Shown piece by piece: positions 38,778 through 50,400 of a DNA stretch of 64,000 nucleotides. The position numbers were made by a program, and so were the translations under genes. The stretch covers positions 12,501,561 through 12,565,560 of the forward strand of contig NC_088775.1 in assembly GCF_954871325.1 (NCBI RefSeq). The letters run 5' to 3'. This stretch comes from Gordionus sp. m RMFG-2023. Taxonomy: Eukaryota; Nematomorpha; Gordioida; Chordodea; Parachordodidae. The first letter of the stretch is position 1; every line of letters starts with the position of its first letter. The notes below the pieces were generated by a model that did no database searches, was not told the origin of the DNA, and was given only the letters and a program-made list of their open reading frames with translations.

Positions 38778-38986
38778 GATGTTAATAGCTCAATTTGAGC
38801 CGATATATATGGTTAACTTAATATATTAGCCAGAAAATTATGCAAGCCTGAAAATTGCTCATGGGTAATATACAAAAGTTTAGACATTATTCGTGAAATC
38901 TCTAAGCTTGAGAAAAAATTTTTTGGCTAAAATATTGAGTAAGCTGTTTATAAAAATTGGCTCAAATCAAGACGTTTAACAACATT
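38778..38986. repeat. Palindromic MITE family A nested in the hAT element
   Basis: The left part has AGCTCAATTTGAGCCG and the right part has GGCTCAAATCAAGACGTTTA followed by ACAACATT. The interior TATGCAAGCCTGAAAATTGC and CAAAAGTTTAGACATTATTC match the family. It must have inserted after the hAT element. Confidence 0.7.
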
Positions 38987-39122
38987 AATTAAAATGATCA
39001 ATAATTCTAGGACTTTTATATTATAAGAAAAACAAATATGATTTATAAGATAAACCCGGCCAAGATTTTATATGTATGGACCCCCTCTAAGGAAAATTTT
39101 TAGCTATGCCACTGCATTTATG

Positions 39123-39746
39123 ATATATTTTAATTTTTTATTATGTTAAAAAAAATTAAAAAAATTGTTTATTAATTTTCTATAAAAAAGTGAAAATCAA
39201 ACAAATATATTGTTTAATTTCAATTTTAAAAATTTCAAAAAAATACCAAAACCTACTTTACAAAACTTGAATGAAATAAAATTATAACTGTGCCTTCAAT
39301 AACAAGTTTAAAGTAGGGATTTAAAAAGAGTAAAATTTTTATCGTTTATCCAATCTACCTCAAATGAAGAAAAATTGCTAAAAAATTTAAAATGTAACAA
39401 TTTTCGCTCTTGATAATTACTCAAAAACAAGGACTTATTAATATTAATATATTATATGGTTTAATTAATACAAATAAATAATCAATTGAATACCACGTAA
39501 TAAATTTTACGCTTTGTCACTTTATCCCCTAACGTTACATAACCCATTACAATGTTTAACATCTTTATTTAAATAGGGCATGAATTATTTTATGTATTAG
39601 AATTATAATCTAATTATTGCCATAATATGATTATCAAATTTTATTTTATCAATATAGCTATTCTCTAACGCGTCCTTTAAATCACATGTTTTAACCATTC
39701 ATACATAAATTTTCTTAAATTTTTTTTAGTCATATAGTTTATAAAT
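39123..39746. promoter_or_regulatory. UFL1 upstream region
   Basis: About 620 bp separate the hAT target duplication from the UFL1 ATG. The region is AT-rich without a recognisable core promoter motif. CpG still occurs here (for example near 39500 and 39668) but almost vanishes once the gene starts. Confidence 0.3.
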
Positions 39747-41498
39747 ATGGGAGATTGGTCAGAAATTGAAAATTTATCTAATTTTTTTAAGAAGATTCAG
39801 GAGGATACTCATATAAACAGGTTCTCTTAATGTTAATGAGAGTTTATATTTATATTTTAATTCAAGATTATCTGATAATAATTGTATTGAAATTGTGAAT
39901 AAATTAAGTGGAAATAATCTTATACAACTAATTTTTACTACAGATGGGAAAGAGTTCATTACCCCAAAACACCTGATAAAGGAAATTAAAGAGGAATTAC
40001 AAGCTTCTGGAGGTTTTTGTTTGTGATAAATTATTATTTTAATAAAACTTATAGGTAGGATTAATGTTGTAGACCTAGCAACCATATTAAAGCTTGACCT
40101 TAATCATATTCAAAATGCTGTAACAGATTTACTAAAACAAGATAATTCTTTGAAATTTATTTTGGGACAAATTATTAGCAAGTCTGTTTATTAGTTATTT
40201 AAATTTTAATGAGATATGTAGGCAGTATGAACAATCTATAGCTGAAGAAGTCAATCAAAAATTATCTCTACATGGCATTTTTTTTATCAACGACTTAGCA
40301 AAATCCTTTGATCTTCCTGGGGAATATATTCATAATGTATTTTAAATATTTTAAATATCTAGTAAAAAAAATAAAAAGGTTATTAAACACAATTTACTAA
40401 AAACGATTCATGGTATATATGATAATGATGCAAAGACATTGTATACTGAAAATTATGTCAATAGTCAAAAGTGTAAACTTAGGGGCCTCTTGATAGCCAC
40501 AACAAAGTTTTATAACCCTATTATATTGTCAATTAATTATATATATTAGACCTATGAATTTGGAATATCTGACTTCTCATTATCAAATCAATGAAAACTT
40601 GATTATAAGTTTTACAATAAAATAATTAATAATTGTAATGATTTGTTTTACTCCATAGACCTTGTTGAAAAACTCATAGTTGATAATGAGGTAAGAGGCA
40701 TTTTACAGGGTAACAAGAAAGACAAATTAATATTTATCAAATATATTCCACTGATATTCACTAATATGCAAAGGTGTTGGGTATTATCATACTATAGTCA
40801 GAATAAATATCTAGGTAATAAAAATAGCAATCCTTGTAATATTAATTTATTTTAGAATATGATGGACTACACAAAATTAGTATATTTGATCCTAAGACAT
40901 TTGTTACTAAAATATTAAATGAAGAATTAAATGATACCAACCAAATTCCAATATTTCTTAATGATTCTTGCATTCACCAATCTATTTTAGATACAATATT
41001 ATCAAATATTGAAATAAATCTATCATCATCACACTATTGTGACATTCTAGTTAAGAATAAATTATTATCATTTTTTTTATAAGGCTGGCTAGTTCATAAA
41101 AAATCTATAACATTCACTCATACATTGAAAAAGTAACTTTTCAGTGTCTACAAAGCTAATTAGCCCCTTGATAAATTCATTTATTATATAGAATATGCTA
41201 GCCTTTCCTCTTTTTACTTCAAATAAAAAATAGCATTTTTACCCCCACCTACCAGGAAATGATTCCATCATTTATGACCATCAGAGATGCACAAACCATA
41301 GTCAACCTATTCAGAAAATGTCCTATTGCTGCAAAATATAAATTCATTGATGATGCAACTTTTTTGTGGGATAGCCCTAATGTTAACACCAATGAGACTT
41401 TGCTACTCACAGAAGATGCCACTTTTCTCCTTGCCAAATGTTTTATAATCTCCTGTTCCAAACTTTTCTCAGAGCCCATCAAAGAAAAGGCTCAGAAA
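39747..41498 (+). CDS. UFL1: UFL1 exons 1-9: N-terminal helix and winged-helix region, tiny introns
   Basis: Nine exons encode the N-terminal half. Introns 1-7 are 46, 42, 40, 42, 43, 50 and 41 nt; intron 8 is 206 nt. Exon 4 (AEEVNQKLSLHG, then DLPGEYIHN) is followed by a 42-nt intron that would otherwise put two TAA codons in frame. Exon 7 reads LVEKLIVDNEVRGILQGNKK. Exon 8 starts EYDGLHKISIFDP. Exon 9 starts EMIPSFMTIRDAQTIVNLF, the counterpart of LLPTSLSVEDAAILLQQ. In the known family this half supplies the helix that pairs with DDRGK1 and binds UFC1. Third positions are strongly A/T. Only two CpG occur in the 1,242 coding bases, and every arginine codon I read is AGA or AGG. MON2 and the rest of this gene look different. 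Confidence 0.93.
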
Positions 41499-44400
41499 GT
41501 ATTGTTTGAAGTTTTATATACGTTTTATTTATCAAACACCAACCATGTTGCTGTTTAAAAATAAATAATATGTAATATTTTGAGAATCACTAGGACCAAA
41601 TTAGTTTCTTATAAAATAAGATGTCACCTACCATGGTTTATATTAATAAAAAGAAATATAGGAAATTGTTTGAGATTAATTAAGATATTATTTAAATTGT
41701 TGTTGAGCTCAGTGGCCTATACCTTCTGAGTGATGGAAGTAAAATACCCCCCTGAAAAGTGTCCCCCCCCCCTTCCCTTAAAAAAATGGTTAATTATTTG
41801 ACACCCATAAATTCAGAAACAATTTTTAATTCATCAATCTTTAATATGTAATATATAAATAAAATGTAAAAAAATATATAATTTAGACAAATTAGGAAGA
41901 GAAAGTGAAAGAATTTATAATTTAATCAATATTTAATTGTTTAAAAAAATTTTTTCCATTGATAAAATGATTAAATTATTAAGAAATGGATCTTTCATGG
42001 TCTACGAAGTCTTGTTTTAATTAATTTAATTTTAATCATGACCCTTTGTAGTAGGAATGGTTAATAAATATTTATATAAAATTGTTAAAGTGTAAGCAAA
42101 AAAATTTAAAAGTAGACGATAAGGTAAAATAAACGAATAGTTTTAGTCTAAATCATAAGTCTCAGAATTATCATCATCAGAAGAAGAAACTAAATAATGT
42201 TTTAGTAAAAATATTTTAATTAAATAAATTTACAATTCTCAGAATCTGACAAATCTTTAGATTTTAACCTCTGGGTCACATGTAATAATTACATCCCCTG
42301 TTTTAGCCATCTTATAAATATTTCCAAACTTCAACATTTCTTCAAAAATATTACTTGAATTTAAATGGTAAAATTCACAGATATACTCGAAATTATCTTT
42401 AACGATTGACTTTTCTGCCATTCACTTTGGTGTAAAAAATGATGTTTGATTCATTGATTTTTCATTAAATCTTTCATTAAACTGCATAATAATCAAATCA
42501 GGTGCAGCATAAAACACATTGGTTTTAAAGGTAAAATAAAATATTATATTTGATGAAAATATATATATCTCTCCTTTTTGGATTGTAATGTTATAATTCT
42601 AGAACTGAAAATCTAAAGGTAGATTTCTCTCCACCATAAAATCTTGTGCCTTTGAAAAACATCCAAAAATTCTGGGTTATATGGTTAAAATTAAATCCAT
42701 CATATCTTTTTCTAATGTGGTCCGTCTATTTATAATCTCTTATATTATGCCATGTGCAATTATTAAGTATGCATTTGTATCTTATTTGTAATATTCTTGG
42801 GCATATTTTGAAATTGGAAAAATAATTTTATGACAAGAAATCTCTGATACAACCTAATTTGCTAAAGATCGACCAAAATTTATTAAAATATAACAATAAC
42901 ATCCTCCCCCCCCCCCCTCCTCACTTATTATTTAATATAATGAATCACGAGGTTGAATACGATATAACAAACCAGAAATCAATTAGTTATGGATGGGTGT
43001 AATAAAAGAATTAAATTTAAAATAAAAGTACTCCCACTCAAATTTTTAGAAGCAGTTGCTTTGGACCCCCTCTTTTCCGTTGTAGGGACCATTGGTTGGG
43101 CTTAGATTACCGCACTAGTGGTGTTATTTGCCTTGATATTTTTTTTGATTTTGAATCATTCATGCAACAACATTCTTTTTTTTTAATCGATTAAATTCCC
43201 TAAAGAATGAAAGGAAAAAATTAGAAATAATAAGAGAAAGAAAATGGAACTTGTTGATGGCTAATTTAATTAGTGGAGTAATTTAGTTTTATTATACAAA
43301 TCCAACATGAAATAAACTTATTTATTTAATTTCTTAGCAGACCCGACTATCAATTTCAGTTGAGTATATGAGAAAGAAAAACCTTGAGATTTGAAATCCT
43401 ATTTTGGGGTCGAAATTCTTATTTCCACCTATGTAAATCTATATAATAAAAAAAAATATAATCCAACATCCAAGAACTTTCAAAGCCATACGCCCTATCT
43501 CTTATTTGATGAAGATGTGGAGAACGTAAATAATAGCCTTGCCAAGGTAGGCAACAAAAATTTGGTCGATAACGGCTTCGCTAACGAAAACGAAACTAAT
43601 GGCGTCTCCAGGAAAGAGGAACGAAAGAAAAGATCTAGCACGAGTTTTATTATTTATTTATTTTTTTACTACTAATCAATTATTGATTTTTTTTAACTAT
43701 AACTTCACTTTATCAGAATTCAATTTTTGTTGTCTAATGTATAAATTATATCGTCGCAGGAACTACTCATATTTCTTTATGGGGAAAAGGAGAGGTAGGC
43801 TGGATTCATGGATCCGATTTATCAGCTGAGCACTTTTTAAATCTTATAATGAGATTAATTTTTTAAAAATTAAAATAAATAATATTTCGATTATTATTGC
43901 GAATAGAATTAATGGTAAAATAATATTAATAAAGAAAGAATGATCCCATAAACGGATTTTAAAAATTGGTCAGCCCATAAATTGGATCGGATCCCTCTAT
44001 GAATTTAGCCTTAGCCATATAAATGGGATGATTTGTTTATCTACGTATAAAGTAAAATTTGAATAAAAATAAAATATTAAGTTCTGACAAATGTATATCG
44101 ATATTTTTATCTTAGCTATTTTTTTTATATTAGTAGTATTTTGCCTAATTATTCACTTATTCATAATTGCATGCCAGAGGTAAATGAAATATACCTATAC
44201 TATAGGTAATCTATGCAATCTTAATTTTAAGTTTTAAAATTTTTTGTTATTTTATATTTTTTGATTTGTTTCATAATTAAATTACTACAATAAAATTAAT
44301 GTGAATATGTTTTCTATTGTAATATATTCGGAGTTTGAAATGTCTTCAAATATTTTTTTTGAGAATGTTCAAGTTTTTGGATCAAATTTTACCTAAGCAA

Positions 44401-47400
44401 AATCTTTTACAAATAAATCTTTTGTGATTTTTATTCTAAAAAATCTTTCATTTAATTTTCTTTAAAACCTCTATTGCATTTTATAAGCCTGAGGCAACAC
44501 TTCAAATATTTTATTATATATATTACAATAAATAATTATTTATTGCAAATAGTAAAACATTTGAGCGGTATAAAGTGTAATTGGTAAGACTGTGTCGAAA
44601 ATTTAAAAAGTTTCAAAAATTTTGCAAATTTTAAAATTTTTATTGAAATCATGTTAAATTTTGAAATTTATAAAATTTTCTAGAATAAAGTTTTGGACAT
44701 GTTTTTATTTTTTGTTTAAAATAGCTTGTTTATTTATTTTCCTTGAAATTTAAGTTTGTGAATTTAATTTTTTGATGCTCTTGGATACAGCCCTAAATAA
44801 CGTACATTCTTAATAAATTAGCATAAATATGAATTCCAAACTTATCTACCATAAAAAAAGAAAGAAAAGAAAATCATCCTTTTATTTTACATTTATAATT
44901 GAATTATTTCAAACATAAGAAAACCAAGGTGGTGGTTCCCAAAATTCTCGCGCCCGAGAACACAAGACCAAGAGTGTTACGTCTGGCAAAAATGTTCTCG
45001 CTCAGCAGAGACTGAAAAATCTTGAAAATTCTAAAAACGAATCTGGTAGCCCCGCGAAAGAAATAGCTTTCGACATTGATGACATACGCGAAAAAATCAG
45101 TGAAAACGTGTTTAATAACTTCAGAGGACGCGAAGACGCAGGCGACGAGCGGTTACAGTCGGTGCTCGATCTTATAGGCCAAATTTTGAGCCAGTAAATT
45201 CACAAAAGATCGTTTACTAGATTAAAGATTATATTGCGTTTTTTTATTTATGCAATTTACTAATTGAGTTTTGCAAATGTATTCTGATTTTTTAAAAAGT
45301 TTTTATGGAGAATAGAATGTACTTGGAATGATTAAGAGAGAAAGAAAACTCGGAAGAAGGAAAGAATTTGCGAAAATAATTTTAATTTAAAAAAAATTAT
45401 GATTAAATTGAAAAATTATTGACTAAGTAGAACTTATTTAAGGTTTATGGCCTCAAACCTAGATTAATATTTCTGTTAAGTATAAATAAATTTTGGGCTA
45501 AGTCTTACTACATCATACTCTTGAATTTATGTTGTATAACTAGATAAGATTGTTATCGATCTTGGTCCTAAATTAAAAAAAAACCGATATCACATTATTG
45601 GACAAGACTTCCCATCCTATATCTTACATTTTCCCTTCAAAATGGAAATAAACATATTAAACTTAATATGAGAGCTAAAACTAATTATTTAATTTATCAT
45701 TTATTAGACCTCTTATTTATTAAATGCTAAAACATGAAAATATGTCAAATAAAATATAATTTTTAAGAAAAATTCTTGAATACGAATTATATGCTTGTTT
45801 ATAGGAATCAAAAACTACATTTTCCTTTACACTTAACTAAATACAATACTCTTATTCCTAATTCAATCTTTAATTTTTAAATTATTTAGGCTGTGTCCGT
45901 AGCTCGTCTTATTTCCAAACAGAAATCTGAAATGAAAGAGGCTATCTATATTTTTAGTACTTATACTTAAAATGAAACAGAATAGAGTGTCCTTAGTTCA
46001 AAATCTGAATAGACTTAATCTAAACAAAAATAAGTTTCAAAACGAATTAGGGACACGTATAAGTTTAATAAAAATAAAAATTATATAACTAAGGATATGG
46101 CCTAGATCGAACTATTATCCGGGTTCTAAAGAGTGACTGTGACCATCCGGCCTAGACCTGCAATCCCGACCGAAAAAAGCTAGATTATCCCCTAGATTAA
46201 TTTTTTTTTGAAATAAATAAATTCCTAGACCAATAAATCAAGAATACGAGGAGGAGTGCAAAAGGCTCTACCTAACGTCCGTCACTTGCAAACGCGTCGA
46301 AACTAAGCAAGAAATGGAGAAAATTCAGGAACGAATTAATGAATTGTATCACAAAATTACAGTATTTCAAAAGGGCGTTCAACTGTTTATTAGTCATGGT
46401 TTGCATAAAATATACCATTTTTTATTTTATAAATGAAAATAAATTTATTCAAATCAAATCCATAGACTTTTAATGATATGCGTAGACTGATCATTTAAAA
46501 GGTTAGGGATTTATTTGTAATGCAAAGACTAGCAACTATGGAATTTCAGAAAAAAAATCTTTCATTAATTTTTTTAAGGTAAATTTTTTTTGATCAATTT
46601 AGAAACCATATACAGTTTGCCCTGATTTATGCTTATTAATCGTAATTTTATTTGTTCAAAATCCAGTATAAGTATATTGTCACAAGATTGAATTTCTTTT
46701 CCATGTACTTTCGACATACCTAGAACGTGAAAGCGTTTTTTTTGAATGTGAACATTGAACGTGAACGCGTTCGTTTTTTTTGGAAATGTTTACAGACACA
46801 ATTTACTGTGTTACTAATAATATTATATAAGTATATATGTAATTGTTAGTTCGATAAAAAAAACAGATCATAATAATTGTCAGCTGTAGTTAGAGGATAG
46901 GTGATTTCTTCTAGTGGTCCAGCGAGTTGTTAGATTCCTAGAGGGGTACTAAACGAAGTGAAAATTTAATAAATAAAATTAAGGGAGGACTCGCCATTTT
47001 TTAAATATAAAATATGCAATAAATAAAGCAAACTAATAATGGCTTCTAAATTGATCAACTTTCTTTTGCCATAATGATCAGTTTACATATATTATAAGGA
47101 GATTTTGGAACCGGAAATCATAATCTAGAACCAATGGGGACCAGCACAAATCTAGGAATCGATTTTTAAAATGTATAGAAACTGGAACAAAAACCCAATT
47201 TGAAATTTTCCGGAACCTGTTAAGAAAAATTTTTTTTGATTGGCCTAACAAAAATTTGAAACGGAGAATCTGGAAAATACGAACCGCTCAAGTTTAGAAG
47301 GGTAACCTAGAACCCATTTTTAAAAAAATTTAGGAACCGGAAGCACTTAAAACAAATTCAGAACTGGAAATGGATCCATTTTTTATCCATGTTTTAAACT

Positions 47401-50400
47401 TTGAGATTATAAGTCTCTGATTAAAAAATATGATTTAATTATTTACATTTATAATAAGTTCAAATTTAAAAATTATAATTGCAGATTGTTTTTTTAATGT
47501 CATTGCAGGTTGAGAGATTATCTTAACAAAGTTAATCAATTAATATTCGAGTCGATGAATGAATGATATGATAATAAACCAAAATATTTTTTTTTGGATT
47601 ATCAGATAAAATCAAGGATGACCTGAACAAATACCTCCTAAAAACAGTCGGTTGCGAATTATTCGAGCAACTGCTGATAATCTGCAAACTTCAATACAGT
47701 CAAACGTCACATCAAAAAGGACCCGATATTACAAATACTACCACTATTGAAGTTTTTAAAAACAAAATCTTTTTATAATTTTTATAGTGGCGTGAAATCG
47801 AGTTGATATAAAAATTATACCAATTGAAATCTTCATTTAAAAAAAATTTTTTTTTTCAACCGGGATCAAGGTAGCAAAAATAAGTCTAGATTTTAAAAAA
47901 CGAACTAAGAATATATCTAAAATGGATACAAATACGCTGTGTTTATAGTAAACCTAATTCTCTTAGGCGAAATGGCTAGCAAAATCATAGCTGATTCCTC
48001 ACAGCGATAATATTTTTTGAGATATACGTAAATATCTGTCGCGATTTCATCATTTCACTCAATATTTATAAATTATACCTATTCTTGGCTCGATTAGGTA
48101 AATTTTGATCTCTCATTTTCTATATTTGGGCGAAATTGATGGGGTAACCAATAACAGTTACCGGTTCGGTTTAGGGTGAATATTAAAAAATATTGGACTG
48201 GTTAAAAATAATTTAAGGATAATTTGTGAATCAAAAAAGCTCCCTTTTTACCCATTTAAAATTTAATATTGATTAAATAGAAACTTCATTTTTTTTACAT
48301 TTAGACGTGTTAAATGTTGATCACGTTTTTGCCCATCTGTAGTGAATGCTACAGGCAAAAGTTTGGATAATAATATTACATAATTAAAATTCTGACGAGT
48401 TTTTCTTATATATTACATACATATATATATACCCCTAGGGGAGAAGGAAAGCTATAATGGAATTTCCCGACGCTGTTAAAACTCACCTAAGCAACATCAG
48501 CAAAACGTTAGTCCAGAATGTAAGTTTTATTTTTTGAAGTTTTTATAAAGCATATTATATATATATATTTGATCTTTATGTGTCTAAGGTAATTAATATG
48601 ATTTATTTTATCAAATTATTTTATAAATGAAACATTTTTATAAATTGTAAATTTTCTTATATACCCTTAAAGGCTCTGAATATATTATCAATTATATAAT
48701 TAAAATGATTAATTTATGAAATAAACATATTAATTACCTTAATTCAGAGTTAGGTAGGTTCTTTGGGAAAATTATCTAGATACAGATTTTTCCTAAAAAA
48801 TATATATCTTAGATACAGGTACAAATATCTTATTAAAATCTCAAAAGGATACAAGATAGTTGTATCTTTTGCTAAATAAGAGTATATACAAGATATTTTT
48901 TATGAAAAAGTTTATCAATTCCTTCCACACAATAGGCTATAAAGTCTAAGAGGAAATCAAGAAAAATTTCAACTCATTGTTTCACTAAAAATTGATATCA
49001 AGACTTTCGCACTCAACTGCTTTTAAGGAAATGTGTTTAATTTAACCCAACAATAAGAAGGGAAAGATATATAAATCATATAACAGTTAAATAAGAAATA
49101 TCAGATTCTTATATTGAATATTTCAATGAGCTGAAAGATAACTTCCAATATATGACACAAAATCTATCTTCCTCAAGGTAAACTATAATTAAAAAAATGG
49201 CTAAACTAAGCTCTTTTATTATAAATTATATTTATTTAAAAAAATATATATAATAAAAAAAAATATAAAAAAACAAATAAATAATTAAAAATGAATATAA
49301 AATAAAACAAATAAAAAAAAAATTAATTAAAATATTAATATATATGTCGTATGGGGATTCGGAATCTCTTGATTTTAAATCCTTTACTGAAGGCTATTAT
49401 AAAAATTTTAAAATCCGATTTAACCGGAAATGTATTCTAGCATGTGTAGAGTATCTATCCTATAAATTTCAGCCATAGACATTTTAGTATTTTTTAATTT
49501 ATATCAAAATTGGCTGAAATTTATAGGATAGATACTCTACACATGCTAGAATACATTTCCGTTTAAATCGGATTTTAAAATTTTTTAAATCGCCTTCGGT
49601 AAAAAATTTAAAATCAAGAGATTCCGAATCCCCATACGATATATATATATATATTACCTCATAATTTATACTTACTCTCTAAAAAAGGTACCATCAGTCC
49701 TCTTAAATTAAACGGGTTTTGACAATAGGGTAAATTACTGTCAATCACTGAATTCTGGCTTATCCACAAGAGGTATCATCATCCCTCTTTAATTAAATTG
49801 GTCCTGACAGTAGGGTAAATTACTGCCAATAGTGGATGCAAGTTCACTGCACTGGAGACACCCTCTGCTGGATGGTGAAAGCCACTTAATTGTATGTTTC
49901 CCCAGTGAAGGATAAGATAAAATCTATTATATTGGAATCGAATAATTTATATAAATGTCTGAAATACTCAAATGTAAATTTTAAAATTTAAATAATTTAT
50001 AGGACGCGTCCGCATTTTTGAACGAGTTACTGGATATATCACAAACAAATTCCTTGAATATTATCCTAAAAAAACTGGACAAGAAAAAAGAAAAGTTTAA
50101 ATTTAAAAAAAATGAAATAAAATACATATTACATATAATTATATACTTTAAACCATACGCCTTCATGAGATTCGGAGAGTTAAGGCCGACTTGTCGGGTG
50201 ATAGTAACTAGGGCGGTGAACCCTATTGAAAGAGATTTGAGTCTAAGCCTTGTCCATATTACCCCGGTCGACCTACGCCATGCCCATATTACCCCGGTTG
50301 ATGGGTTGCCTTTAAATATAAAATGTAAAGCTCGCCCACCCAATCTAAAAAATTTTAACCCGCCCGCCCAACCCGTCCAAAGTTTTTAAAAAATATACAC

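Larger units (their letters stand above)
37863..39114 (+). mobile_element. Deleted hAT element with 8-bp target duplication
   Basis: The element is flanked by identical CATTTATG at 37855-37862 and 39115-39122. The left end includes CAGTTGCGTAGCTATAG and the right end, inverted, is CAGTGGCATAGCTA; the left tip has a 7-bp CAGCATG extension. A run of 11 G follows the left end and CCCCCTC precedes the right end. It holds only the C-terminal part of a transposase frame and a nested family A MITE. It is non-autonomous. Confidence 0.82.

Noticed and set aside
40337-40378. Two in-frame TAA codons suggesting that UFL1 is a pseudogene
   Set aside because: A 42-nt GT-AG intron, matching the size of its neighbours, removes both and keeps phase and homology.
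41249-41482. Minus-strand frame opposite UFL1 exon 9
   Set aside because: The plus strand encodes the conserved UFL1 segment in phase with both neighbours; the minus frame has no support.
49981-50343. Overlapping frames of about 120 codons on both strands around UFL1 exon 15
   Set aside because: Only the first part (50003-50094) is coding; the rest is the open reading of a CCCGCCC-rich repeat.
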